Shown here one piece after another: positions 25,916 to 37,638 of a stretch of DNA of 64,000 bases. The notes under the pieces were generated by a model. The model was not told where the DNA came from. It saw only the letters and a list, made by a program, of their open reading frames with translations, and ran no database searches. Position numbers and translations under genes: made by a program. Each line of letters starts with the position of its first letter. Within the stretch, counting starts at the first letter, position 1. The DNA is from Axinella damicornis (lineage: Eukaryota > Porifera > Demospongiae > Axinellida > Axinellidae), in the NCBI GenBank assembly GCA_963931865.1, contig OZ007515.1, positions 4,082,701 through 4,146,700 of the forward strand. The letters run 5' to 3'.

Positions 25916-26156
25916 ACTTGTATGTGTTAAGTGTCAACATAGTGATGTATCCTAAAGAATAGATAGGAACTTATTCTGATAGCTATGATTGATTGCTGAT
26001 CTGAACAATAAGTTGCAACCATGAAATAGCCTAGCTGTCTGTTCTTCGAAGTACATCAAACAGTTACTGTATACTCTGTTGGATCAATAATTTATACACA
26101 CACTTCAACACACTCTGTCAATGTACACTGTGAACTCCGGGTCAGAACACGTGCAA

Positions 26157-26861
26157 TCACATTCCAAAAGGGCCGTGCTCGTGTTGTACAATCCAGATGC
26201 TGTCTTCAACTCGGAGATCATCAGCAACGACCTGCTCCCAGGACAGGTGGGTCCCATTCACCACCTTCAGTCTCCCATATCCTTTTCGGTTCACCCACCA
26301 TGATCTGTAGGCCGACCAGGGACCTAGTGGAGAGGGCATGGGTCACGGGATCCCATCACAGACCTTTGCCTATACAGGTCTCCTACTGTATGCAGTCTAA
26401 ACATAGCCTCGTTCCTAGGCCTCCACCCAGATCTCGCAGCCATGGAGGATTTTTCTCCACGGCTGCAAGATAAAATCTGGGTAGAGGCCTGGGAACGAGT
26501 TTAGTCTACACTGCCATATATATGATTTACTGTGTACTTTCAAATACAAAACGTACGGTGCATACTGCAAAATGAATGTCAAGGTCTCATAGTAGTTGGA
26601 CATACCCCTTGGCCCTAGCATGGGGTCAATGCACTCCCCCAGGAATTCATTGCAGCCGGCAGTGCCAGAGATGAGGTGCACTGGAGCCTTGGGGTCAGTG
26701 TAGTTGTTGGCAGTCACATGTTCATCATATACTGGCCACAGACGCTCGTACGAGTGCTCGTGCGCCTCGAAAATCACATCCACACCATACTTGTAAAACA
26801 GTCCCTCCAGACTGCATGTACAGGAGCACAACAGACCGGTGTGTGTGTGTGTGTGTGTGTA

Positions 26862-26893
<32 letters not shown>

Positions 26894-27587
26894 TGTGTGT
26901 GTGTGTGCGCATGCGTGTGATATGTTATGATGTGGTGTGCGCATGTAGCCTTGTACCCAGGCCTTCTCACCCCAGCGTTTGTTGGTTGCAGTACTAACGT
27001 GGGGGAAGGCATGGTAAAACTCATCAAGTGCAGTCACCGCAGTGATGTACATGGATGTTGGGTGGATGTGTGGAGGAGTGGCACATTCTTGGAAAACCAC
27101 AAGTGAGTGCTCTACCGATTACAGCCGGCACCACAGTGAGTGTCTAGCGGTCGACATCAGGCAGTCTTGGCGATGCTTCTTGGGTCCAGAAAGTGGCTGT
27201 ACAGAAAGAATGCGACACTCCTCCACACAACGTCCATGTACGTCACTGCATATGGCGAGTTCTACCAGGTCTTCCCCCGTGTTAGCACTGCAAGCGACAA
27301 ACGCTGGGATGAGAAGGTGTGGGTGTGAGACTATGTGCTTGCACATACAGCAGATAGACTTGCCACACAACTATTCCACATCCAGCTTACCCTGCTCTGA
27401 CCTTTGACTTAGGTCTGGTGCAATCGTTTCCATCAACATTGGAGCAATACATGGGTCTGTGGCCGTAGGCGATGATCCATGGCCTGATGCTCCGGTTCTC
27501 AGGGGCTGCGGCGTAGTGGAGGTCTTGCTCCAACCACGCAAACTGCTCTTCCACTCCCCATCCATCAAAGTAGACCTCTGTAGAGTA

Positions 27588-27642
<55 letters not shown>

Positions 27643-29697
27643 CGCCTGACTATCACCAAAATAGCTAGCAGGGTTTTGAATGATTCTATTAGAAAGTTGC
27701 ACGTTGGCCAATGACCGGGGTCATTGCTAATTGATTTTGGTATCGATAAATGCTTCTCCTGAGAGCTTATGAATCTTGATATAAAAGTAGAACCCCTGTC
27801 AGTATATGTTAAAGACCTGGGTCTCAAATTCAATCAGCAATGACCCCTGAAGTAGCAAAGGTCAACCGTGTCCTGTCTCCTGAAGCTGGTGGGTGTGGTT
27901 ACGAATTACTAGAATCTCTCTTAATGTAGCTCTGATTTGTTAAATTAAATCTCTTTTCTGTTGTTTCATACTTTCAAGCGATCAAATACACTATAGGGAG
28001 AGACGCGACATGGCGTCCTGACCTGATAAAGTGCACTGTAGCAATGTCCCAGGAGTACCAGTGAGGGCTTGAGGTGGACGGCATTGAGAAACGGTTCAGG
28101 TAGTGGCTGAAGTTGTGACCACTTTCTGTGAATCAGAAGAGGAAGTTATATATCAGATCCAAAGCTGGTAAGATGTGAGTTTGAAGCCTAACCATGGTTT
28201 CCTGGACAGGTCATGTATGGTAGGTAACCGGCCAGGTCCTGGATTCGGTTCATGAACTCATCACCATTCTGCAAGTCAGAACAAGGTACATGCAAATTTG
28301 ACATACCTGTAGTGAGTGTAGTCTCATTCCCAGACCATTCCCCAAGGTCTGGAATGAGACTATCTCTACCCATGCACAGCGCTGTGCCCTCCCAGTTGCA
28401 AAGCACTGGAGGGCAAGTGGTTGTTGCAGTCACTATTATGCATACGGAACAGTTTCACCCTCTACCAATTGCTACAACCCAGGCTGAACTAGCTTCGTTC
28501 CCTGGCACTCGGTAATTGGGGAGAAGAAAAAACAAACAAAAACAAAAATACCAGGCGCTCTTCTCCCCAATTACCGAGTGCCTGGGAATGAGGCTAGGGT
28601 TGAACTAGCCTCATTCCCAGGCCTTCTACACCTCCAGTTTTGATCGCTTACAGTCTGTTCGGTAAACGATCAAAAACTGGAGATGCAGAAGGCCTGGGAA
28701 CGAGGCTAGTGAACGACATTCTCCAGTAATCCGTCATTGATCAAATGTTGTAGTACTCATGGAAGGATGAAACAAGATGCTGACAACACTATCGTGATTG
28801 TCATAGTACACTGACGCTTTCACTTTGTGGTGGAGTTATGAGCATTACACCTTTCTGCGGGGTCGCCATTGCTCGATTTGACCATTTTTGCAGAATGTAA
28901 CATAATGTAAAGTGTGACTAATTGGGACAACACATAAGCTAGCCGCTTATGAGCAGCCTAGGAATGAAGCTAGCTGTAAATAAGAGCTGTTGGATGTAAA
29001 CAGAGTCTGCTCAAGTAACCACATAGTGAGAGTAAACCTGAGACATCATTCTGACTGGTGAGTTTGCCCTGTCAGCGAGTTACACAACCATGGGGTTAAT
29101 GCTATTCACGTACCACTCCTCCATCACTATCAAGGTCATAGGCAAAATCCCCCACATGGAGTATAGCGGTATAGTCCCCTGAGGCAACCTCCCAGATGAG
29201 AGCAGGGAGGCTCTGTGCACCTCCATGGCGACCCATGTCTCCATACACTAAGAACTCTGGAGACCAGTCCTGTTTGAGAGGTTTGGGATGGAGTGGAAGA
29301 GGGAAGGAGGTAGGGAGAGAGGGAGGGATGGAGGGAGGAGTGAGTGAGCGAATGAGGGTGGGAGGGAGGGAGGGAGGGAGATGGGGATAGAGAGCGGAAG
29401 GGAGGGAAGGAGAGGGAGGGAGGGAGGGAGGGAGGGAGGGAGGGAGGGAGGGAGGGAGGGAGGGAGGGAGGGAGGGAGGGAGGGACGGACGGAGGGAGGG
29501 AGGGAGGGAGGGAGGTGGAGGGAGGGAGGGAGAGGGAAGGAGGGAGGGAAGGAGGTGGAGGGAGGGAGGGAGAGGGAAGGAGGGAGGGAGGGAGAGGGAA
29601 GGAGGGAGGGAGGTTGACGGAAGGAGGATGTTTATTTGCATGGTACATGCAGGGTCACGGTGCAGCTGTACGCAGTGTTTACTGCATTCACCCTTCT

Positions 29698-29735
<38 letters not shown>

Positions 29736-31098
29736 ACCCTCCCTCCTCCATCCTTCTCTCTCCATTGTTCTCCCTCCCTCCCTCTTTCCCCCTCCATCCC
29801 TCCCTTCCTCCCACCTCAACCACTACTAGAGTGCAATGAAAACGGTTCAAAATTAATATGAAGTAGTTTATAGATGACTGCATCTCACCTGCCCCTCTTG
29901 CATTGCTGTGAAGCGGAAGAGTTCACTAGTATTGGAGCCACTCTGCACTGCATACCAGTACACGGCACCTGGAGCAAGATCCTGGACAAGTATACACGAC
30001 GAGTCAATTCCATGGTACGAGTGGATCTTACAGCCCGTTTACACTAGCGCTCTGGATCGATCCAGCTCGAACTGGAGCGAATCTGCCCTTCTCGGTCTGT
30101 AGTGTAAACGGGCTGTTAGACTGTCATGAACTCACATTAGGCATTAGCCTCGAACCAGGCGCTCCAATGCACCTGGTTTCGAGCCATGAGCCCAATCCGG
30201 TCCAGACCTATCTTTGTTTCCCTATTTTCTCACTGGTTGACCAAATCTAGTAACTGTAAAGGCACTGTCGAACTTATGGTTGACTAGCCTCGTTCGCTGG
30301 ACGTAGGAGAAATGGCCTGGAAACTTCTGCGAGCACAAACCGTGTACGGATGTAATGCCATGGCAATTGCACTAGCTCATTCAAGCAGTGAATATCGGAT
30401 TAGTGCACGTGATACTTCTGATTCTTGCAGCTGCTGAGAACAGCCCTTTCCTGCTCGTGGAAGCAACTGCTTACTGCAGGTTCTGCTACGGAAAAGTCGA
30501 ACAAAAAAAAATAACGTGCAGAGCGCCTACACTAGCAGTCTAGCATGATCAAGAAATCGACTAATGCAATGAATGGGTGTGACTGCAACATTTCAACACA
30601 TGATGCAATTGGGGTTTACTGTCATGTGACAACGTTCTGAAATTTGATTGGTATTGTCGCCGGAAGTAACAGTTTGAACTCACTTAAGTACCTGGGAAAG
30701 AGGCTAATGGTTGATCCACTTGACCCCGATCCACAATCCGCACATGTGAAAGATACTACACACCACCACATTCTGTTTTCAGTTTGAGCAGACCATTACA
30801 ACATCAATCGACCAAAATTTTACATCACCAATCACTGGACTAATACCTGCAGAACCACTTTGTGCACGTAGTGGAGACCTTTGGGGTTCCCTTTAGTGAA
30901 CTCGTGACACTCCCCGTTTGCCTTCATCACAAGGTCGTAGGGAGAGGGTCCGTAGAGCACCGTTGAAGAGGAGATCTCTGATGTGGACCACATGACTACC
31001 ATCTGCGAGGGGGAGTAGCCGTATGCCAGGTGGATCTGCTCCGGCTGGGATTGCCCCAACTGAAAGAGCAGGAGCGAGAGCAACAGCTGAACGAACAT
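26157..31098 (-). CDS. Purple acid phosphatase (ACP7-like), copy 1
   Basis: Eight exons on the minus strand: 31098-30847, 29981-29889, 29269-29114, 28268-28193, 28125-28023, 27588-27391, 26811-26606, 26323-26157. Phases agree at every junction, giving 416 residues (human ACP7 has 438). Exon 1 encodes a signal peptide (MFVQLLLSLLLFQLGQS) followed by PEQIHLAYG. The dinuclear metal ligands of the family are all present: GDMG, GDFAYDLD, GNHE, YGHRP and AHEHSYERLWP. The product should be a secreted or lysosomal metallophosphatase that hydrolyses phosphomonoesters at acidic pH; the substrate is unknown. Several acceptors sit directly beside simple repeats: a TC array before exon 6, TCCC repeats before exon 3 and CA repeats before exon 7. 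A near-identical paralogue lies at 36.7-40.8 kb on the same strand. Confidence 0.93.
26404..26503. mobile_element. Foldback MITE in phosphatase copy 1, intron 7
   Basis: Arms contain tagcctcgttcctaggcc and ggcctgggaacgagttta plus a ccacccagat stem. Flanks GTCTAAACA and GTCTACACT match at seven of nine positions, compatible with an aged 9-bp duplication. Confidence 0.65.
26840..26920. repeat. (GT)n microsatellite next to the exon 7 acceptor
   Basis: GT repeat with atgtgt interruptions, about 30 bp upstream (in gene orientation) of the copy 1 exon 7 acceptor. A much longer GT array occupies the equivalent place in copy 2. Confidence 0.9.
26946..27333. mobile_element. Foldback MITE (~390 bp) in phosphatase copy 1, intron 6
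   Basis: The left arm tagccttgtacccaggcc, ttctcaccccagcgtttg and tagtac run through to catgtacatggatg-like sequence, and the right arm is its reverse complement, ending gagacta. Arms are about 100 bp. It is related in sequence to the elements at 6.5 and 56.6 kb. Flanks TGTGC.../TGTGC... suggest a decayed duplication. Confidence 0.7.
27589..27641. repeat. (GA)n array forming the polypyrimidine tract of exon 6
   Basis: About 25 GA units on the plus strand. On the coding strand this is a TC tract that ends in the AG acceptor of phosphatase copy 1 exon 6. In copy 2 the same position is only partly GA and continues into CA repeats. Confidence 0.95.
28319..28362. mobile_element. Tiny TAGTCT foldback
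   Basis: tagtctcattcccagacc and ggtctggaatgagacta flank about ten bases. No duplication is visible. Confidence 0.6.
28490..28597. mobile_element. Foldback MITE with poly-A-rich loop
   Basis: Left arm tagcttcgttccctggcact then cggtaattggggagaag; the right arm is the reverse complement, ending gggaatgaggcta. The loop is an A-rich segment with caaacaaaaacaaaaat. Flanks AGGCTGAAC and GGGTTGAAC match at seven of nine positions. Confidence 0.75.
28605..28709. mobile_element. Foldback MITE abutting the previous one
   Basis: Starts ctagcctcattcccaggcct and ends aggcctgggaacgaggctag. The stems include cctccagttttgatcg and its complement. It lies eight bases after the preceding element. Confidence 0.8.
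29280..29733. repeat. (GGGA)n array and poly-C (33) in phosphatase copy 1, intron 2
   Basis: A long GGGA/GGAA array (29280-29620) and, after 80 bp of unique sequence, 33 consecutive C (29701-29733). On the gene strand the array gives TCCC repeats just upstream of exon 3. The paralogue has a degenerate version at 39755-40025. Confidence 0.95.
30028..30118. mobile_element. Short MITE with CAGCCCGTTTACACTA termini
   Basis: The 16-bp terminal repeat CAGCCCGTTTACACTA is present in perfect inverted form at both ends of a 91 bp element. It is preceded and followed by TTA/TAA. Different from the TAGCCT family. Confidence 0.75.
30285..30706. mobile_element. TAGCCT-tip element (~420 bp) with 9-bp TSD
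   Basis: Begins tagcctcgttcgctgg and ends acctgggaaagaggcta; inside the tips the arms share little. Flanking ATGGTTGAC (30276-30284) and ATGGTTGAT (30707-30715) form a 9-bp duplication with one mismatch, which supports the boundaries even though the inverted repeats are short. Confidence 0.75.
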
Positions 31099-31505
31099 AA
31101 TTTGCTGCTAGCTAGTCTGAAATGATTACGATCCGACCCTTGCCCTGCCGCCTACAGTCTCGTTCCCAGACGTCCACGCCCACCGCTGGGGCGCGCGTAG
31201 ACGGGGCTGGGCACGAGACAGCTGCAAACTGTCAGTCATTTCTGTGGAACTATAGCAACTCTATTGTTTGATCGCTGCAAGTGATGCAATTTTTCTTGAC
31301 AACAAAGGAAGCTCATGGTCTGCCTCCTTACTCTTATTGCAATTTCTTTAAACAAACTGACTGTGTGTATGATCGGTACAATACAGACCCTCTGGCCGCC
31401 AACCCTCTCACAGAGCTGCCAAACTCAGTGCAGCAATTCCCAGCTAGATTTACTCACAAATTGGCAGTACTATAGTATCAAATGTAACGTTCTCAGAGGA
31501 ATTTG

Positions 31506-31863
31506 CTAGCTATGCATTGCTTGCTGGCTGGTGGCCGAGTGGTTAAAGCATTCGACTGCTAATCGAAAGGTTGCAGGTTCGAATCCCACCATTGCCATAG
31601 GAGATTTTCTTTCTCCTAGGAGTTGACTCAGCTCTACCCTAAAAAAAATGAGTAGGTGTGTTCTTGAAGGTGTTTCACCTGAAACAGTTCACACCGCATC
31701 CTTCGGAGGGGATGTAAAGCCGGGGGACCTGGGTTCATGCATAGGCTCTGCCTTCTCCAGGCCCTCGTTAGCCACCATCGTGGTAAACCCCTCAAGGGTA
31801 GTCAAGTGCAAGCTTGCTGAACAGGTAGTCACTTGTGTGTCGCCTGTTTAAGAAGTATAGAAC
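31506..31863 (+). mobile_element. tRNA-Ser-headed SINE with 22-bp target-site duplication
   Basis: A tRNA-like head (31525-31597) has box A TGGCCGAGTGG, box B GGTTCGAATCC and a GCT anticodon in a five-pair anticodon stem. It lacks the long serine variable arm and has mismatches in the acceptor and T stems. A conserved-looking body follows, with gcatccttcggaggggatgt and aaagccgggggacctgggtt. The insert is bracketed by GTAAC-G/A-TTCTCAGAGGAATTTG at 31484-31505 and 31864-31885 (one mismatch in 22 bp), as expected for target-primed reverse transcription. Non-autonomous; it would depend on a LINE not seen here. Confidence 0.85.
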
Positions 31864-32494
31864 GTAACATTCTCAGAGGAATTTGTGATGCACTGTTTGA
31901 ACTGGCAACACACAAGTGACTGTATACCACTTCAGCAAACATTACACAGTTTTTCAGACAAGAAAGACTACTAAGTTGGACACCAACCCTATCATGTGCA
32001 TGCCCTCTCCGCCTCTGCTATTACCTATGTCTTCTGCACTCCTGCCCCACCACAATCTGCTGCAGCTGCACTATGATCTCTGGCCTGCCGCTACAAACCT
32101 CTGCCCTATATATATATCTACTATGCCACCAACCTATATCTCCCTCCGTAGCAGTCCGTGCACTGCAGATCATGAGATCAGCTCTCTCTCGCCCCTCCTA
32201 TGCTGTCAACCTCTCCCCTACTGTTTTCTAATGACTCTTTATGAGTTTCGTCAAAGAACTGTCGAAGAAATGAACATCTCTTTGATAAGTATGCACTTCA
32301 CCAAATAACTTCCCTGTAACTATGACTGTTCCTCTATAATAATACAGTTGCATGGTGTCCACTTGAAAGTACTTTTTAATGACTTGTCATGAATTTGTGT
32401 AGGTAATGGTTGCTGAAACAAGATACTCGGATGCATTATTGAGGTGCACGATTAATAAAGTTGCGGAACATGCCTGCATAATTATATTTTATAA

Positions 32495-32625
32495 GGTTAG
32501 GGTTAGGGTTAGGGTTAGGGTTAGGGATAGGGATAGGGTTAGGTTTAGGGATAGGGTTAGGGTTAGGGTTGGTAGGGTTAGCGGGTAGCTGGGGGTTAGG
32601 GCTATAATAGGGTTAGGGTTATAAT
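32495..32625. repeat. Interstitial telomere-like (TTAGGG)n tract
   Basis: Runs of ttaggg with atagggt and tttaggg variants, then further dispersed ttaggg words until about 32670. TTAGGG is the ancestral metazoan telomere repeat. Genes continue on both sides, so this is interstitial. Confidence 0.9.
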
Positions 32626-32694
32626 TATTGACATTCAAAGAGTAGGATTAGGGTTAAGTTACAGTTAGGGTGAACATATTCATGTATAGAGCAT

Positions 32695-32960
32695 CATGCA
32701 CACACCCCACCCAACCCCGTCCACCCCCTCCCCCAACCCCACCCACCTCCCCCAACCCCATGCACCCCACCCACCCCCTTGCACCCATGCTCCCCAACCC
32801 CCCTCCCCCAACCCCACCCACCCCCCTCCCCCAACCCCATGCACCCCACCCCCCCCCCCCCCCCCCCAATGCTCCCCACCCCCCAATGCTCCCCACCCCC
32901 CCAATGCTCCCACCCCCCAATGCTCCCCGCCCCCCCAATGCTCCCCGCCCTCTGAGCGAA
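32695..32960. repeat. C-rich minisatellite (ccaatgctcccc / caccccacccac) with poly-C
   Basis: Tandem units of about 12-20 bp, with a 19 C run at about 32849-32867. The adjoining segment at 32975-33040 (gtgagggctcacctcacctt...) reappears at 55885-55945, again next to a C-rich minisatellite. The two arrays therefore probably belong to one composite repeat family. Confidence 0.8.
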
Positions 32961-34211
32961 GATGCAGCAAGGGTAAAGTTAGGGTGAGGGCTCACCTCAC
33001 CTTAACCTCACCCAAGCTAAACCTAAGCCGCAATGGCTAGGACACAATTTGACTCACTTTATATACTCGCGAAGCCTGCTGGCAAACGCGTGCAGGCATG
33101 CCTGCACGCGCTCCCGGGTACCCGTAATACTCTTATTTGATTGGTTCAAATTATGGCGGGAATCGCCCGCCAGCTGTGCACGCGTAAGCTGTTCCCAATG
33201 TTGAGCGTGTTTCCGTCTCTGTCGTTTTTCTGGATGCCATTGCCCTCCTCTAGTTGGCCCTCTGCCACTGGCGCTCCCTCCATCGTTGCTCCCTCCATCG
33301 TTGGACGTGTACTTGACGCTGTACGGTAGACTATGGTACGCGGTACGGAGGTAGCCTAAGCACTGACACCGTTTGGGATTTTTAAAGTTTGAAGGCGTTG
33401 TGTCTGAGATCGAGAACGAGCTTTAGGTCGGAGCTAGGTGATGGGGAACCGTGTACGCATATATTGGGTGCTGTGTAGGCTTACGTGGAGGGAGTGGGGG
33501 AGGGAGGGTGAAAGAGAGAGCTAAGTTCCTTGTCCTTGAAAGTAGTGTTTTCCTTCAGTGGTTGAAGAGGGAGAAGGAAGCCAGGGAGAATTAAACTATC
33601 CTGAATGGTTAGGCCATTACCCCCGCAGAGACAACTACTGCCCAGTTCTGGACCTCAGAACACTGTGTTGTGATGTGTACATAATTTTTCCAAGGATTCA
33701 GAGTATAGCTAGCGGAGTTGTGAAGCCTGAACCTGATCCTAGGTAGGCCAGTCATCTTTTTCTTTTCAAGGTGTATAGGCTCATTGAGTTGAGTGGGTTA
33801 TTTCTACTGTTAGTTACCTCAATCTAAGGAGCTTCTTCACACACAACTCTGACATTGTCTAGGGACAAACCTTAAGAGAAATATTGGGAATGGAGTGAGT
33901 CCTTAAAACTATACCGCTGATGAGAAGCTAGTGGGGAGATGAGTGATGGTGAGACAAACGACTTCCATGCTGTGTTCATGAGTAAACCACTGAGTCATCT
34001 CCTGACTTGTGCATCCTTGGATAGGAACTGTCTGTCATTAATTCTACAAATGAGCTCAGAAACTCTCTCCAGTGGGTGGACATTTGAAATCTTCATGATC
34101 AGATCAAGCATGTGTTACCTCTGCATACCAGCCGTATTGTTTTGCAATAGTGTTACTAATGATCTAGATGGCTAACTTAAACCTTCATGTTTCTGTTGCT
34201 TCTCGAAGCAG

Positions 34212-36110
34212 CTGCAGCAGACTGGAAGCAGTCGCGGCAGACTGCGGTCGATCCTCCTGGTACTCATAGAAGAAAAACAGGGACAGCATCCAGATACACT
34301 CGCAACTCCTCTGAATGTGTGCCTAGCGTGCTCGCTCTACCACTGAAGGTGATTTCTGTCACAACTGTTGGGCAAAGACTGGGTACATGCTACACAAACA
34401 TGGTGCCAGGTAGGACGACTTTAAACTCCATACCCTCCTTGTGCAGAAATCCAGAGTGTACTGGCAAGAGTAGACTTCAGTTTGCTAAACAACATACTGT
34501 CGTCCCATTCTCAAGGTGCTCTTCACCTTCTTTGAGGTCTGTGGAGACCCCAGGATCTAGTATTGCAGGCAAGCTGTTGAGCCGAAGGGAAATTACATGG
34601 ACATTACTGCTGGAGTGTTGAAGATGATATGCACAGTCATGTGCCCTGTTGGTGGATCAGATCAGGGCTAACATCGTGATTCACAATATTACAAAAATGG
34701 TCTGCATCTTACTATTCTTCTTCCCTCACCACATGCACACACACATGCATCCAGACATGAAGTCCAAGAGCGTCCAGGCAGATCGAGAATGAGGCCCTCA
34801 AAGAGAATTAAGGCAGAGGAGTGCACGATTGACCTAGAGATCATCAAGCAAGGAGATCAGTGAGTCTGGAATGGATTGCACTAGCTGCTACCGATAGCGT
34901 TGTTTACACACTTGAGCAACGATGCTACTAGAGCTGTGCCAGTTGTTGCATGTACTACGGTGTCTACAGTATAACTTGAGGAGTGGCTATGTTTCAGTAC
35001 GCCAGACCAGAGCCTCCATCGTCTGTTGTTTTGCTGCTATGGCTATGGCTGTTTGAAGTTTGGTCTGGTCCATCAAACCGAGAGTAGCTATGTCCCCAGT
35101 TGTCTTCTTCTGTAGCAAGGCAAAAAAAACCCGTAGTCTCTCGAAAATACGCCAATGGGCGATGAACTTAGTGGCTGCTCAAAGAGGGGGATGGGCGTAT
35201 TTTCGAGAGACCACGGTACTGTTCAAGCCCCGTTAGGATTGCCCACCTGGTCAGACACATGCCACATGGCAGTGACTTCGAGTATGTAATAGCAAATCAC
35301 CTAGTGACCAGCTTCCGTTCTGTATTTTCAATTCTGCAATAGGCACTCTATATAGCCAAATTTTTACGTCCATGTCCATTTGTTAATCAGCCATGTTTGT
35401 TTACAGGAAGAAGTGGGTGTGGATAACAATACAAACTACAGATTTCCTTTGGTTGGTGGTGCTGGAGAATTGGCAGAGTGGCTGATGTACAGAACCTGGA
35501 AGTAGAGGAACAAATGAACGGTGATTGAGGTCTTACATTATCAGTTTACTTCGAGATGAGCCTTTAGATTTCTGACCCAGGGTAAATTGCACGAGGTAAC
35601 TTAGGTGTGCTCTGCAGATTAATGACTCCTTCACTAGTTCAAATACATCTCTTTCCCTTTCTTCCTCCGGAGACACGGCATCGAGTTGAGGATGGAGGTG
35701 GATCATGAACTGAGGGAGGAGGACGACATGGGCTGGAACGCTGTCAAACAGGTGATGGTGGAAGAGAAGGAGAGGGGGAGGGAGAGGGGAGAAGTAGAGT
35801 GGGACGTGAAATGATAGCCCGGGAGACGGGAGAGATGGTGTAGGCGGAGAGCGGGAGGTGAGAGGGGAAAGGAGGGAGGGGAAGGAGAGTTGGGGTAGGT
35901 GGTGAGGGGAAGGGGGAGAGATGGATCGGTGTAAATATGGGAGAGTGGGTATGTATATAGGCACTGAGTGTTGCGATCACCTGTGTGTGTGTGCGTGTAT
36001 ATTGACAGTGGTCACTTAGTCTCATGGGCCAGACACTTGCGGCACCCACCAAAACAAGGGAAAAAGCATCTGACCCACAGACTAAGCATGTATCACTGAA
36101 GAGAAACTAG
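34212..36110 (+). CDS. Unrecognised spliced gene (3' exons)
   Basis: Four candidate exons join with matching phases and canonical sites: 34212-34409 (gtagga donor), 34778-34859 (gtgagt donor), 35673-35751 (gtgatg donor) and 36009-36110, ending in TAG. Together they give about 153 codons. The product is basic at first, then contains RPSKRIKAEE, which reads like a nuclear-localisation signal overlapping a SUMO consensus (IKAE). An acidic stretch (VDHELREEDDMGWNAVKQ) and a Lys-rich tail follow. I recognise no domain. The 5' end is not resolved: a frame at 33559-33742 has a good acceptor and donor but its phase does not connect directly. The gene lies between the two phosphatase copies on the opposite strand. 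It could be a chance chain of open segments. Confidence 0.35.
35131..35217. mobile_element. Small MITE with CCGTRGTCTCTCGAAAATACGCC-type ends
   Basis: The left end has gtctctcgaaaatacgcc; the right end is ggcgtattttcgagagac in inverted orientation. The spacer is about 45 bp. It lies within the second-to-third exon intron of the putative gene at 34.2-36.1 kb. Confidence 0.7.
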
Positions 36111-36281
36111 ACATGAACTATGATTGGTTCTGTTACTGGTTCCACTGACCAATGTTGCACCTACATATAACTTTCCAGCTATGACTCTGTGTACAGTGGT
36201 ACTTCTATAGGCCTGTAAGCAAGTAATGTTTTGAACCAGTCGTATCCTATTGATCTGTACGTCTATATCCCTTCAGTCGAG

Positions 36282-36283
<2 letters not shown>

Positions 36284-36313
<30 letters not shown>
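36284..36313. repeat. Poly-G tract (30 G)
   Basis: Uninterrupted run of 30 G in the spacer between the unrecognised gene and phosphatase copy 2. Confidence 0.95.
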
Positions 36314-36315
<2 letters not shown>

Positions 36316-36730
36316 CAGGAACTATCATCTCTATACCAGTTCAAGTTCCCATTGCAAGAATTCTGAATGATCATTCAAGTTAGTGTGCAGCATTAGGATT
36401 TTTCACAATCATTGGTCAACCCATGCATAGCTGGCCTCATTCCCAGTTGGCCGTACCGATCTAAAATAGCCTCCACTGGGCCTGTGATAGTTGTAATGAG
36501 AGTAATGGCCTCACCTGCCCTTCAGCTTACTGTAATTATGTTGATGTATCGCAGTATGCCAGTGTGCATAATAATGCTCTTGCAGTACGTCAATTGCATA
36601 TCGATACAGTGAAACACAACATTGTTGCAGCTCTAGTTGGTAGGGAGTTAATACTTATCATAGTGATGATACACATACATACACCCATCAAAGTAGTCAC
36701 CAACATAGTAAATAAAATGCACAGCTCTGA

Positions 36731-37541
36731 TCACATTCCAAAAGGGCCGTGCTTGTGTTGTACAATCCAGATGCTGTCTTCAACTCGGAGATCATCAGCA
36801 ACGACCTGCTCCCAGGACAGGTGGGTCCCATTCACTGCCTTCAGCCTCCCATATCCATGTCGGTTCAGCCACCATGACCTGTAGGCCGACCAGGGACCTA
36901 GTGGAGAGGGCATGGGTTGCAGGTATCCCATTGTTGTTACTGCATAAGGTGTATACTGTGATGTATAAGGCATTTGCATGTGACGTTCGTGGAGGTACAT
37001 GTGGTTGAATGAGGACTTAGTACGCAAGTTGATGCACATGCAAAATGCACTCTAAATCACTACCCAGTATCTATGCTGGCTGAAAAATCCAGACCCCCCC
37101 CATACAAGCTTCTATATACAACAAGGATGGCCAATGGCCATCATGTGCAGAATTGTTGCTGACTTGCACAGAATAAATATAAATGTTTAATACTGTTGAG
37201 AATTTAGAATGTTCTAGCCTCTAGCTCCTGGGTACATGTATGATGTCATAATGTACAGCGCACACTTAAGACATCTCAACAGGTGTTATGCAGTACCACT
37301 TACCCCTCGGCCCTAGCATGGGGTTAATGCACTCTCCCAGACTCTCATTGCAGCCGGCAGTGCCAGAGATGAGGTGCACTGGAGCCTTGGGGTCAGTGTA
37401 GTTGTTGGCAGTCACATGATCATCATATACTGGCCATAGACGCTCATATGAGTGCTCGTGCGCCTCCAGAATCACATCCACACCATACTTGTAAAACAGC
37501 CCCTCCAGACTGCATGTACATGTACAGGAGCACAACAGACC

Positions 37542-37638
<97 letters not shown>

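Noticed and set aside
29102..29829. Large open frames of up to 231 codons in phosphatase copy 1 intron 2
   Set aside because: Only the C-terminal part (exon 3) is real; the rest is GGGA repeat and poly-C.
31525..31597. Functional tRNA-Ser(GCT)
   Set aside because: No long variable arm, mismatches in acceptor and T stems, and it forms the head of a SINE bounded by target duplications.
32495..32625. True chromosome end
   Set aside because: The TTAGGG tract is degenerate and genes continue on both sides.
33863..33894. Small exon linking the 33.56 kb frame to the unrecognised gene
   Set aside because: Joined to the 33559-33742 frame it gives an immediate stop, so the phase does not fit.
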